Source of the DNA: Bromus sterilis
Lineage: Eukaryota; Streptophyta; Magnoliopsida; Poales; Poaceae
Assembly: GCA_950022295.1 (NCBI GenBank)
Contig: OX465599.1
Span: forward strand, 276,603,501-276,667,500
DNA length: 64,000 nucleotides
Direction of reading: 5' to 3'
Shown: positions 1 to 11,984 of the stretch, one piece after another
Layout of the letters: each line of letters starts with the position of its first letter
How positions within the stretch are numbered: the first letter of the stretch is position 1
The notes under the pieces: model-generated
The model's database searches: none
What the model was told of the DNA's origin: nothing
What the model saw: only the letters and a program-made list of their open reading frames with translations
Translations under genes and position numbers: made by a program

Positions 1-2106
1 TAGTGTCTTCTCACGCCCAAAGTGACCCATCAATCCTCCTGCATGTGATTCCTGCAATAAGAGCAAACGCACAGACGATTCTGGAACAAAAAGTTTGTTA
101 GCTCGAAACAAAAACCTATCATGGATGTGGAACTTGTCCCATGCTGTTCGAAGCAAACACAAACGGTATGGTTCAGCAAAATCATTATCAGTTGCATATA
201 AATCACATAGACTCTCTAATCCAGGAAGGTTAACATCAAGATGTGTCAATAACATGTTCTTCCTAGATAGAGCATCACCAACAACATTATCTTTCCCTTT
301 CTTATGTTTAATGATGTAGGGAAAAGACTCAATGAACTCAACCCACTTAGCAAGACGCCTATGCAAGTTAGGTTGAGCTTTCAGATATTTTAAAGCTTCA
401 TGATCAGAATGTATGATAAATTCTTTTGGCCACAAGTAATGTTGCCAAACTTCGAGAAGTCTAACAAGTGCATACAATTCTTTATCATAATCAGGATAAT
501 TCAATCTAGCACCAGAAAGCTTCTCACTGAAATAAGCTATAGGTCTACCTTCTTGCATCAATACACCACCAATGCCTATACCACTAGCATCACACTCAAC
601 CTCAAAGTGCTTAGAAAAATTTGGTAAAGCAAGTAATGGTGCAGACGTAAGCAAACATTTCAACTCATCAAATTCAAGGTCTTGGGCAACGCCCCAAACA
701 AAAGGAACACCTTTCTTAGTCAATTCATTCAACGGTGTAGCAATAGTACTAAAGTGTTTCACAAAACATCGATAAAAACCAGCTAAGCCGTGAAAGCTTC
801 GTACTTGACTAACATTCATGGGAGTAGGCCAATTTTGAATTGCTTCAATTTTACAAGAATCTACTTTTACCCCATGCTTAGATACAACGTATCCCAGAAA
901 TATGACCTTATCTTTTGCAAATGTGCACTTCTCAAGATTAGCATATAATTTAGCATCACGCAACACTTGCAAAACTTGTCTAATATGATCAGCATGTTCA
1001 AATTCAATGCGACTGTAAATAAGTATATCATCAAAATACACAACCACAAAATGTCCAATAAACTCTCTCAAAACATGGTTCATTAATCTCATGAAAGTAC
1101 TAGGAGCATTAGTAAGACCAAAAGGCATAACTAACCACTCATATAACCCGAACTTAGTTTTGAAAGCAGTTTTCCATTCATCCCCTTCTTTCATCCTAAT
1201 TTGATGGTATCCACTACGCAAATCAATTTTAGAGAAAATAGCAGCACCACTCAATTCATCAAGCATATCCTCTAAGCGTGGAATAGGATGGCGATATCGA
1301 ATAGTGATATTATTTATAGCTCTACAATCTACGCACATATGCCATGTACCATATTTTTTAGGAACCAAAATAACAGGAACAACACAAGGGCTAAGACTGA
1401 CACGAATATACCCTTTGTCTAGAAGCGCTTGTACTTGTTGTTGAATTTCCTTCGTCTCTTGGGGATTGGTCCTGTATGGTGCCCAGTTGGGGAGAGTAGC
1501 ACCCGGAATAAGATCAATTTGGTGCTCAATACCACGCAAGGGTGGTAATCCCGCTGGAACCTCCGCCGGGAACACATCGTCATAGTCCTGTAAAACAGTA
1601 GACATACTAGGAGAAAGAGGATGATTATCATTAGAAAGCAAAACCTCTCCTTTGTACATAAACACAAGTGGCATGGCTGTAGGATCCTCACTAAATTCTC
1701 TCATGTCTTCTTTGGTGGCTAAGATAAGCAAACTAGTCTCTCTCGCACTTTTCGTTATATTATCACTCACAACTATTACATTGTTCTCTCGTGTAGGTCC
1801 TAAATTCACCTCTAATTTCTGACGAGACTCATTCACAATTTGCTGTGGGGACATAGGATGGAGATTAACTTTCTTGCCCTTGAACTCCAAATGATATGTA
1901 TTGGCTCGGCCATTGTGTTGCACATGGAGATCATATAACCACGACCGACCCAATATGAGATGGCAAACTGTCATAGGCACCACATCAAAATCAATGGAAT
2001 CCTGGTATGGGCCTATCTCGAAATTCACACGCACCATATGATTCACTTTCATCTCACCAATGTCACTCAACCATTGAACATAATATGGATTTGGGTGAGG
2101 TAAGTA
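1..2106 (-). CDS. pol: Partial pol polyprotein: protease tail, reverse transcriptase, RNase H, integrase zinc finger
   Basis: Reading the minus strand from 2106 down to 1 gives 702 codons with no stop. In order one sees the protease C-terminal motif LILGRSW, the RT palm motif [11 protein letters not shown], the RT active site YFDD (1028-1039), the RNase H motif [11 protein letters not shown], a second RNase H part IHSDHEALK and DALSRK, and the start of an integrase H2C2 zinc finger ([10 protein letters not shown]) at the window edge. The catalytic aspartates seen in RT and RNase H are present. The encoded enzymes would copy the element's RNA into DNA and insert it. The frame is open at both ends: upstream it is cut by element A, downstream by the window. 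No start codon is available. An open frame this long in an outer nest layer suggests limited decay. Confidence 0.9.
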
Positions 2107-2108
2107 CT
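1..2108 (-). mobile_element. Element G: Ty3/gypsy chromovirus, internal part, cut by element A
   Basis: This is part of a Ty3/gypsy retrotransposon read on the minus strand, covering the end of protease, all of reverse transcriptase and RNase H, and the start of integrase. It runs off the left edge. At 2108/2109 it is broken by the TGTAACACCC start of the giant LTR of element A, so G is the outermost layer of the nest. Its remaining 5' half should resume right of the window, after A ends. The LTRs are not visible. The domain order and the RT and RNase H wording fit a chromovirus close to the CRM/Cereba type, but the clade is inferred from motifs only. Confidence 0.9.
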
Positions 2109-3213
2109 TGTAACACCCTCAGTGTCAACCAACAGTAATTAACTTGGTTGTAACAGTAATCACCTGTTAATAATTCCAAGTCACCATGTTGGGCAAGTCT
2201 TGATCACCCTTGATAAAAACTCAATTGAATTCAGACCCTGTTGGAATCCAAATTGAATTAAAAACAAAGTGGAAAATAAAGTTCACCCAAAAATCTTGCA
2301 AACAATTTTGTAAATTGCACAATAATTAGTAGATCAAAGTAATATGTGCATTGGAATTTATTAAGCTAATAAATAAATCAAACGATTCAAACAGTAGCCA
2401 AACAGTCCATTTTAATCATTTATAATTTTGGTAAAATATCAAAAGATTTTATTAATGCCTCAAAAAATTGATAGCAGTATGGTTTGTTGCAACAGTGATA
2501 ATGGGGTAAGTCCCACATTTTATAAAACCATTTGATGCCCAAACAAAATATAAACATAAAAGAAAAACAGAAAACAAATCGAAATAAAAAAAGGCCTATC
2601 CTACGCGTTGGGCAGAGCCCAGCCCCAGCCCACCCCAACCCACCCTCTTTGCACCGTTGTCTTCTACCTCGAGCTACAGGAGCCGAACGAGGGCACCACC
2701 CCCGCTCGCCCCCTGCGTCGCTACAGTGTCGACGAGGTGGGGATAAGGAGGCCACCTCGCCCCCCTTGGAGCGAACCCTAGATCGAGGCCGCCCTACCAT
2801 TTTCCCCTTCGCCCCTCCCCCTAGTTCCTCCCTTTCTCCCAGCTCAGAACCGCCGCTGCTGTCGCCGTGGATGTCGTCGTCGACGTGGCCAACGTGCTCC
2901 CTGGGCCACAGGATCATGTCCAGGAGCTCCACAGCGCCCCTCCATGCCGATTCCACCATCAAGCCGAGGCCGGGACGCCCCCAGTCGTCGCCTTCTTCAT
3001 CTCTTCCCCGTCGGGATCGCCCACGGCCGCCTCGTCGATTCCCCCCACTCCGACCACCTCGAGCCGGGCTGAGCCCTCCTCTGCACCCACTATGAGCCCC
3101 TCTTCCGGTTTGCCCCTTCCTCCTCGTCGATTCACTCGCCGTGGCCGCCGTGACCGTATTTGGGTCGCCGCCGTCCTCCACGGCTGGGCCGCGCCATGGC
3201 CGCGCCATGGCTC
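2109..3213 (+). repeat. Element A, 5' LTR, first part
   Basis: It starts TGTAACACCC at 2109 and matches the 3' LTR copy that resumes at 46990. The first 400 bases are AT-rich. From about 2600 the sequence becomes very GC-rich and pyrimidine-rich, which opens long spurious frames on both strands. It ends at the solo LTR C1, whose left target duplication is GGCTC at 3209-3213. The base run just before 2109 (GTACT) should be the target duplication of A, but the right copy lies outside the window. Confidence 0.85.
2519..2529 (+). promoter_or_regulatory. Possible TATA box in the A LTR
   Basis: TTTATAAAACC occurs about 410 bases into the LTR, just before the switch to the GC-rich leader-like stretch. 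The same motif is kept in the 3' LTR at 47404-47414. The transcription start is not determined. Confidence 0.4.
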
Positions 3214-4858
3214 TGATGGTGCGAGAGTTGACGGGTGTAGTCTTCTCGCCCTTCGTTGGTGAGCCCCAAGTGGAAGGCGTGATGCAGCACAACAACAAAT
3301 TTCCCTCGGTAAAGATACCAAGGTTTGTCTCCAGTAGGACTCCAGAGATGATAAGTAGGTGTCAGTGGCGCAACTGACGCGGACCTTCCCACAGACACAA
3401 ATAACTTTGTTCCCAACGAAGTTCAGAGATGTTGTCAATCTCTCCGGTCTTGTTGTTCACAAAGGATCAAACACAAGGGATAATGATAGCAACTGAAAGT
3501 AAAAGCAGAAAAGTAAATGAGCGTGGAAACAATATTGAGGATATGGACCGGGATACGTGATGTTCACTAGTGATGTCTCTCTCCCAAAAGACGATAAAAC
3601 TGCTATGCGAGGTAAACAAATTACAGAAGGGCAATTGACAGGATTATGAACGCACCGCAATGCTAACTATGCTACAAAAGAAAGGAAGAGGCTCAAAAGC
3701 ACATGCAGTACGCCAAAATAAGTAGACCGAAATCCAAATGCATCTACTACTAATCATCCACCTTGAGATATCTATCCAGAACATCTCGCTGGTATTAAGT
3801 TGCGAGCCCCACCCAAAGTGTAAACCCAAAGCAACAGACAACTGCATTAAAAAGCACTTTGCGTAAAGTAAACAATCCTTGCAACCACGGTTACAAGCAC
3901 CGTTGTTTTCCCCCTTGTGGCAACAACACATCCCCTAGACTCATGTTTCTGCCACTCAAGCGTGTCATCGGGGGGCATGAACCCACAATCGAGCATAACG
4001 TTCCCTCTTGGGGTTACTACCTACTACTTGGCCAAAGCAATAAACAACAACGGAGAACATGCAAGAATTACTTAGGAACAAAAATATAAGAGATAAAAAC
4101 CAAATATATTACTCAATCACAATCTGAACATAATCTCATAATCCATCAGATCCCATCAAACTCAGCATAGCAACAGCAGAAAGATTACAAAAGTGCCTCG
4201 ATCATGTAGGGCAGCTCACGAGGTCTAAACCAAGAAGATCAAAGAGGGGAGGAGAACATCACATAGCTACTGATCACGGACCCATGGTCCAAGGAAAACT
4301 ACTCACGAGACATCCGGGGAGCATCCATGGTGGAGAGGAGACTCTCGGAGGTCGGTCCTCGCTCCGACAGGGTGCCGGGAAGAGGTCTTCTGGTGCTCCC
4401 GATCTCGGAAGCGCGGCGGCGGCGGAACAGAGGGGAGATCGCGAAAAAGGGTTCTCTTTCTGGAAGTTCCCCGTGACGGAGAATATATAGGCGAAGGAGG
4501 GCAGCCAGAGGTGGACCAGGGGCCCCAGGCGCCCCCTTGGCGTGACCAGGGGTGGGGCCGCGCAGGGTGGCCGCCTGGGCCACCCCTGGCTCCCCTCTGG
4601 CCCCTCTCGGGCTCTTCTCGAAGCTTCTTGTACGCTGATTTTTCCTATATTTTCCCGGAATTTTTCTGGAACTTTTTATATGGGGGAAAACTGAAATAGA
4701 AAAACATCAGAAAATAGGAACTGGCACTGTGGTGCACTGAGTTAATAGGTTAGTACAAATATGATCAAAAGTGTATCAAAGTGTATCTAGATCATAGCAA
4801 TATCACACAAAACATGCATGGAGCAAGCAGAAATTATAGATACTTTTTGGACGTATCA
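3214..4858 (-). mobile_element. C1: solo Athila-like LTR
   Basis: A complete 1645-bp LTR in reverse orientation: on the minus strand it starts TGATACGTCC at 4858 and ends ATCA at 3214. It is flanked by GGCTC (3209-3213) and GGCTT (4859-4863), a 5-bp target duplication with one change. No internal region follows, so this is a solo LTR left by recombination between two LTRs. It has the same length and almost the same sequence as the 5' LTR of C2 (21656-23301), and the flanking A sequence is the same too. A TATA box lies at 4484-4489 on the minus strand. Confidence 0.85.
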
Positions 4859-6829
4859 GGCTTGCGCTCGCCGTGTGCTAGCCACTCCCCGGCCACGCTT
4901 TGAGCTTGCCCGCAGGGCTGCGCGCCCGCGCCGCCTGTGGCCGCGAGCTGCGGCTGCTGCTCTGCCAAAGCCGCCGTTCGCCATGGATGTTTGTGCGTCG
5001 ATGCTAGCTCCGCCGGCGCCACCCGTGCCCTGCACTTATGCTTGCGCCCACGCGACCACGCCTTGTCGTGCTGGCCTCCGCCGCCGTGGCCCAACTGGAC
5101 GGCCACACCCCGCCGCTGCGGCCCTCACCGCCGGCGAGCACGCCTAGCTCGACCGGGGCAAAAAGACTCCCCTCCTAACCCCCACTGACCCGTGGGCCAG
5201 CCCGGGTTAATTAGCCCACTGTTAAGTTAGCAGCTAAACCCCCCTCTACCTCTGACGCGTGGGCCCAAGGCCATTATGTTTAAGTTCAAATAAAACTGCT
5301 AAGTTAAATAACCACTGTGTGGATTACATGTGGGCCCTCCTGTTAATTAGCTAACTTATATTGATGGAGTTATCACAATGTGGATGATAAGTGGGACCCC
5401 TTCACTGATTAATTAAATAATTGGTTTTGTTTAACCCTTGTGTATGACAGATGGGCCCCACCTGTCAATTTTACTGGTCAAAGTTACTGTTATGGATAAT
5501 GTTTAATAAACAATTAAATAAATCCTGAAATTGCTAGAAAATGATTTAAACTTTAAATATTAGTATATTTTAATCCGTATATCAGATCGAAAAACTTTAT
5601 ACATGAAAGTTGATCAGAAAAATACAACGGACAAGATTACGCTACCCGCATACCCACCACACCCCTCTAACATACCGCACATGGGACATTCGCCCTCCGA
5701 TTGCACTGTCCGGTAATTACCCGTTACCGGTAAAACTTTCCGGATGGATTTGTTTTGAACACAAAAGTTGTTCGGGATGCATCAACGATCACGGATGCAC
5801 TATCCACATGTATGTCAGGCATTCACAACACTACAGACATGGAACCTTCCCCCCCTCCGGACCGTCTGTCGATAATCACCCCGGGGCCAGTATTTCATCC
5901 CCGGGTGAATTCCTGCTCCGAGCAAAACCCGTTGCACTGCGTTAGAACACCGTTAACGTTGCTTTTGCCATGTCTTGTATTTGTATTGCTATTATTGTTG
6001 TGTATTTATTGTTTATCCCCCTCTCTTATTGTCCGGTAGTCTCGACGTCCGCTGCCGATGCCCCTGTGATCGACTACGTCGACGACGACCGTACCCCTAC
6101 CGCCGAGCTTCCAGGCAAGCAGAGCCATTCTCTTCCCCAGATATCGCCTATCTTTCCGTACATTTCTTGCACTAGGCATTGTTACTGCTGCTGCTACGAT
6201 TACAATCCTAATCAATTGCATAGCCTATCTTTGTCGCCCCTTGATGTACCTGCCTTTATCCAATGATGCCTGATAAATATATATTATATTCAGCAGTGAG
6301 CCCTGCGCATTGTTAGCTAGGATTAGATAGCGGGCCGTGATCACTCAGGGGAGTGAACGCGGATACAATATATTAACTGTAACAGGTACGGTACAATGCA
6401 GACACAGCCTAAGGCCCCTAGCTTGGCTCTACCGAGCCACCTTCAAGTGTGAGCTATCAAGGAGTAATCCTTGTACTCCACTCGTTGCTGACTCTGTATA
6501 GCCGCCCTAGGGACCTGAGCCCCGGTTGTCCTTAAGGTAAGAAGTCGGGCGACCCAACGGTGCCCGCGAGCGATGTTGTGTCGGGAACGACAGGGAGGGT
6601 ACGACCGACATTACTGGCGTGCTTCGCCCCTGCTCGTATCTCGCGAGAGTTACCAAAGCACGAAAAGTCAAGCTCTACCAAGAGCACACGCGAGACAAGG
6701 TAAGGAGACGGTTCACCTTGTTGGTAACCGCAGAGACTTGGTGGGACGACAGGGCAGGCATCAATGTACTGGTGGTCCTGACTGATGTCGTTGTCCGCGG
6801 GTCAGTTAAGTCGAGGCAACGATAACGAT
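4859..6829 (+). repeat. Element A, 5' LTR, second part (first of two copies)
   Basis: This continues the A LTR after C1. The same stretch occurs again at 23302-25279 and in the 3' LTR at about 48085-49995. The first two share a segment of about 50 bp (around 4930-4975 and 23370-23415) that is missing from the 3' LTR, so they are closer to each other. The piece ends abruptly at 6828-6829, where it joins the middle of the LTR of element B with only about 2 bp of shared sequence. The ORFs here are not supported. Confidence 0.85.
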
Positions 6830-6901
6830 CGTCCAACCTGTGCATCTCATGACTAACCCAGGGTCCCTGACCATGGGATTTGCCGGGGTTGATCCCCGTC
6901 A
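6828..6901 (+). repeat. Element B 5' LTR remnant
   Basis: Only the last 74 bp of the 438-bp LTR remain, ending GATCCCCGTCA at 6901. They match 15627-15700 of the 3' LTR closely. The first 83% of the LTR, including its TATA box, is gone. Confidence 0.85.
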
Positions 6902-6903
6902 AT

Positions 6904-6920
6904 TGGCACTGTCTGTGGGA
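6904..6920 (+). other. Element B primer binding site
   Basis: TGGCACTGTCTGTGGGA lies two bases after the end of the LTR remnant. It resembles the tRNA-Glu type primer sites common in grass Tat elements, with a change near its start. Confidence 0.65.
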
Positions 6921-7709
6921 ACTAAACAGGTAGGGATCACGATCTCGGCGGTCCCGTCCGCAGCAAGCTACGACTCAAGGGCAAGACCCAGATCTAGCCC
7001 ACTCGAAGGATTCAAGATCACGGCGAACATCTCCGCCACCCCATCAAGACCACTCAAGCCACAGTCGTGCCAAGACCGATACTACGGTAACGGCCAGATA
7101 CAACGCCGGCGCCAGAAGAGTCGACGACCCAGAAGAACGGCGAGGGGCCTCTACGAAGGAATCCCACTCGACGAACTATGACGCGCAGCTGAGGACTCGC
7201 ATATCTTTCGACAACCCACCACCGCCCGGGCACCCGCCGCACATCAAGACGAAGACTGCGAGATCGAATCCAGCGATCAGCAGAACCACCGCCAAGTAAG
7301 AAGGAATCGACGACCCAAAAGGCACGCACGGGAGATCTACGACGAGGCCCCAACGAACGAGCCACATCACGCAGCCGCACAACCGACGACCACTCGATGA
7401 CACGCAGTCGCGCGAGCATCTGTCGCCAACCAAGACAACGACTCCGAGACACCTGTAGGCGAGTACTACGACCCAGATCGAAGACAGGATGAATTCGCCA
7501 ACCTCATCAAGCACCAAGACACGAGTCGAGGAGTCGAAACCAACCCTCTCTTCCACGAGCACCCGGAGGATCACGAGCAGATCTTCAGAATCTCAAGAAG
7601 GAAGAGGCACACCGGATCTAGCAAACTCACGGCTAGAGACCAGCTAGCAGGACCCTGCACGATCCAGAGCTTCGAGGACGACTGGGGACGCGTCAAGTCA
7701 GGTCACACT
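6921..7709 (+). pseudogene. gag: gag remnant of element B
   Basis: Only about 790 bp lie between the primer site and the pol frame, much less than a full Tat gag. The 3' end reads into SGHTLRDC, which looks like the second half of a CCHC zinc knuckle whose first cysteines are missing. I see no intact retrotransposon gag domain. The region is rich in CGACGA-like triplets and has open stretches on both strands that I do not regard as genes. Confidence 0.55.
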
Positions 7710-10700
7710 TTGAGAGACTGCCGCCTGTTCAACGAGCTAGCCGAGGACCTCAAGAAGGAGAAGCAGAAGGAAGACAGACACAACCAGCGACCCGAGCAAT
7801 CGCCGACCTCAAGCCCGGAAGGATGTCACAGCCCGCTGCAAGCACAGGTGCTCATGATCCAAGAAGGAATGGTACCGCAAGCGCAACGCGACGCCCAAAC
7901 CCTGCAGGCCAGAGCAGCTGAGAGCATAAAGATAGTCGAAGTCTACCAACTACATGACGCGGAGACCAGCATCACGTTCTCACAGGACGACCATCCACCC
8001 AAAGTACCCAGACCGGGGCACGCGCCCCTAGTACTCGATGCACAAATCGGAGGATACGACATGGATCGGGTCTTCATGGACGGAGGTAGCATCATGAACA
8101 TCATCCTCGCCAGCAGCCTGCAAAAGATGCTGATCCCACGATCAGTATGGAGAAAATCAAGCACCGAGTTACACGGGGTAGTCCCGGGAGAAGGAGCCAC
8201 ATCCCTCGGAGTCATCGAACTCGAGGTTGTCTTCGGCAACCGACGCAACTCCGCAAAGCACGTTCTCGAGTTCGAGGTATTCGACTGGCAATTGCAGTAT
8301 CACGCCATATTGGGACGGCCAGCATTCGCGCAGTTCATGGCGGTCCCACACTACGCCTATCTCAAGCTCAAGATGCCAGGATCAAGAGGAGTCCTCACAA
8401 TAAACAGAAGCTTCATCAAATCCGATCAATATGATCGCGACTTCCACAGAATCTCCGACACATTCGGAGCCGAACAAGAACTCAGAGAAATAGCCATGGT
8501 GACGGACAAGAGTACCTTCCCACTGGTAAGCCGAAGCGAATCCAGGGAGTACGGACGCGACTTCAGCATCGACAGCGACACAGTCACTCACCAAGTGCAC
8601 CCGACGGACCCGGACAAAACAGTCCGCGTGTACGCCCATCTACCAGGGGAACAGGCGACGACTCTCGTCACTTTCCTTCGAGACGAGTGGGAAATATTCG
8701 CCTGGTGCCCAGCCGACATGCCTGGGATACCACGCGAATTCGCGGAACACGCCCTACGCATCAAGCCAAACACGAAGCCGGTGAAGCAAGCACTGAGACG
8801 ATTCTCGGAGCCCAAGCACAGAGCAATCGGAGAGGAAGTCAACCGATTACTCGACGCTCAGTTAATCCGAGAAACGAAGAAAGCCACCTGGATAGCCAAC
8901 CCAGTGCTGGTGCCCAAGAAATAAACGACCGTGCTGCGCATGTGTGTCGACTACGGGCCAGTCAACAAGCATTGCCCGAAGGATCACTTCCCCCTTCCCA
9001 GGATCGATTAGATAATCGATTCAATAGCAGGGTGCGATCTACTTTCCTTCCTCGACGCTTACTCAGGGTACAACCAAATCAGGATGAAGGAAGAAGACGA
9101 AGAGCACACATCGTTCATCACCCCCTATGGCGTATTCTGCTACAGGACCATGCCCTTCGGGCTAAAAAACGCAGGCTCCACTTACCAACGAATGATGCAG
9201 GCCTGCCTGAAAGAGAAAATCGGAAGAAACGTGCAAGTCTACGTGGAGGACATCGTCATCAAGACCTACAAAGCAGCCACACTACTCGACGACCTGCGCG
9301 AAACCTTCGCGGCGCTCAACAAATACAGAATCAAACTCAACCCAAAGAAGTGCGCATTCGGCGTACCGGTGGGAAAGCTGCTTGGCTACATGGTCTCTGC
9401 CTGAGGAATCGAGGCAAATCCTGAGAAAGTCCAAGCCATCACCCGCATGCAAGAACCAACCGACGTCAAAGGAGTACATCAGCTCACTGGAAAACTTGCA
9501 ACCCTAAGCCGCTTCATTAGCAGGCTGGGAGAACGCACGCTGCCTTTCTATCATCTGCTCAGAAAAGGAGAGAAATTCGAGTGGACGGAGGAAGCCCGGC
9601 AAGCATTCGCGGACCTGAAAAAGATACTCTCGACTAAACCAATACTGGCGGTACCCAAGGAACGAGAGAAGCTATACCTCTACGTGGCAGCACGTAGCAG
9701 TGTAGTAAGCACATCGCTCGTTGTCGAGCGCGCAGAAGAAGGCAAGGTCCTGAGCATCCAGAGACCAATCTACTACCTCAGCATGCTCCTGACCAAATCC
9801 CAACAGCGGTACCCGCACTATCAGAAGCTACTACTGGCCATAGTCATGACCTCAAGGAAGGTATCCCACTACTTCGACGAGCACCCTATCACAATCGTGA
9901 GCAGCGCACCACTCGCTGACATCCTCAACAACCCTGGAGCAACCGGGCGAGTCGCCGAGTGGAACATCGAGCTCAGCCCACGGGACCTGCAGTTCAAGCA
10001 TCCAACAACCATCAAAGCCCAAGTACTCCCAGACTTTCTGGTCGAATGGACGGAGGTTCAGACACCAGGCCCTCCGGACCTATCAAACTCATGGTCAATG
10101 TTCTTCGATGGATCCAAGAGACAACAAGGAGCTGGGGCAAGAGTCGTGCTCACCTCCCCTAAAGGAACGAAGCTGAAATACGTCCTCCAGATCAACTTCA
10201 GTCACGCCTCCAACAACGAGGCAGAATACGAGGCACTCCTCCATGGCATGTGCATGGACAAAACATGCGGAGCCACTCGCCTCATAATCTACGGGGACTC
10301 CAATCTCGTCGTCCAGCAGACGATGAGAAACTGCAACGCAATAGCCGACAACATGGTGGCATACCAAAAGCTCTACAACGAACTCGAAGGAAGTTTCGAC
10401 GGTTGCAAGATCAACTACATCACCAGGGACAACAACACAGAAGCCGACGAGCTCGCGAACATCGGTTCGACCCGGGGACCTGTACCACCCGACGTTTTTC
10501 TCAAAAGCATCAGCCGGAGATCCATCAAGGTCCAGGCAGTAACACCTGAAGCAGTCGAGGACGACGAAGACGCAACAGAAATGGCGCAGGTGGCAGCAGC
10601 AACGCCATTAGAAGGCGCAAGCACCAACACATCTGACAGCACAGCCCCAACAGAGCTCGAAGGACTAGTCTGGACAAAACCTTTTCTACGATTCCTAATC

Positions 10701-10743
10701 GAAGGCACGCTACCACAAGACGTGGCCGAAGCACGACGCATCA
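7710..10743 (+). pseudogene. pol: Broken pol of element B: protease, reverse transcriptase, RNase H and archaeal-type RNase H
   Basis: All in one frame, the domains are: aspartic protease with FMDGGS as active site and ILGRPA further on; RT with MCVDYGPVN, FLDAYSGYNQI, MPFGLKNAGSTYQR and the active site at 9240-9251; a degenerate first RNase H around 9650-9900; and a second RNase H with FDGS (about 10105), NNEAEYEALLHG, YGDSN and ITRDNNTEADELA, typical of the archaeal-type domain of Tat elements. The frame is broken by stops at 8922, 9009 and 9402, and shifts near 10740. The RT active site reads YVED instead of YVDD. The enzyme is therefore dead on two counts. Several stops are what C-to-T change at methylated sites would give (for example TGA at 9402 from CGA). 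Confidence 0.88.
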
Positions 10744-11907
10744 GCCGATGATCCAAAGGAGTTCACGGTGATCAACAGACAACTATACAAGCGCAACATC
10801 ACTCAAATACTCCAAAGGTGTATCGACGAAGAAGACGACAAAGCCCTACTGCTCGAAATCCACGAAGGCACCTGCGGGCACCACGCGAGCAGTTGAGTTC
10901 TCGTGTCCAAAGCATTCCGAGCTGGGTTCTACTGGCCCACAACCATGAAAAACGCAGAGGAAATAGTACGACGTTGCGTCGCTTGCCAAAAATTCGCCAA
11001 CAGGCCACACGCACCCGCATCAGAGCTCAAAACCATACCACTATCCTGGCCGTTCGCCACCTGGGGACTCGACATGGTAGGCCCACTCAAGAAATCATCA
11101 AAGGGCGGAAGGACACACCTGCTCGTCGCAGTCGACAAGTTCACTAAATGGATTGAAGCAGTGTCAATCACCAGCTCCACAGCCCTCACGGCCGTCAACT
11201 TCATCAAGTCGATCATATTCAGATTCGGAGTGCCACACAACATCATCACGGACAATGGAATGAACTTCACAACCACATAATTTCAGAACTTCTGCGAAGA
11301 ACTGGGAATCAAAATCAATTATGCATCAGTCGCGCACCCGCAGTCCAACGGCCAGGTGGAAAAAGCAAATGGCCTTGTCTGCGGGGGAATCAAGAAACGG
11401 CTCCTCGCACCACTCGAGCAAGCCGCCGGCAACTGGGTAGAAGAGCTCCCTGCGGTCCTATGGAGTCTACGAACTACACCAAACACCGCGACCCAATACA
11501 CACCCTTCTTCATGGTGTACGGGGCAGAGGCAGTCCTACCACACGACCTCAAGTTTGGAGCACCCCGGGTCACTGGATACGAAGAAGAGGAAGCAGAAGA
11601 AGCACTACAAGATGACAAGGATACGGCTGACGAAGCAAGAGACACAGCCCTGACAAAATCAGAAGGATACCAAGACAAACTATGTATCTACCAAAGCAGT
11701 CGATTGCGCACCAGAACCTTCAACAAAGGTGACCTAGTCCTACGACTAATACAAGAGAAGGTCCATAAACTTGCCCCCCAATGGGAAGGACCATTCATAG
11801 TCTCAGAAGTCATCAGAGGCGCCGCCTACAGGCTGAAGAACCCGAAGACAGACGAGGACGTGGGCAACCCATGGAACGTAGCAAACTTGCGACTGTTCTA
11901 TCCATAG
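10744..11907 (+). pseudogene. int: Broken integrase of element B
   Basis: In a frame one base off from the upstream pol, this holds the zinc-binding part (HEGTCGHH and CVACQ), the catalytic core with aspartates in GLDMVGP and ITDNGMNF and a glutamate in NGQVEKAN, and a C-terminal part ending RLFYP. Stops occur at 10894 and 11278. All three D-D-E residues are still readable, so decay is by point changes rather than large loss. The enzyme would have inserted the cDNA of B into the genome. Confidence 0.88.
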
Positions 11908-11984
11908 CCCCTATCGGTCGGACATGACTGGCAACTCATGTAAACAGCTTGACCGCAATAAAATAAATGTTGCCCAACTACTGC

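Noticed and set aside
1..2108. Centromere location from the CRM-like pol
   Set aside because: Clade is judged only from motifs, no LTR or centromere satellite is seen, and related elements occur along chromosome arms.
2420..3298. Long minus-strand ORF in the A LTR (292 codons)
   Set aside because: It lies in a GC-rich LTR stretch with open frames on both strands, crosses into the inserted C1 LTR, and has low-complexity R/G-rich sequence with no domain.
6006..6266. Small ORFs repeated in the three A LTR copies (near 6000, 24450, 49180)
   Set aside because: They are not in a conserved frame. The third copy has stops and changes that do not favour silent sites.
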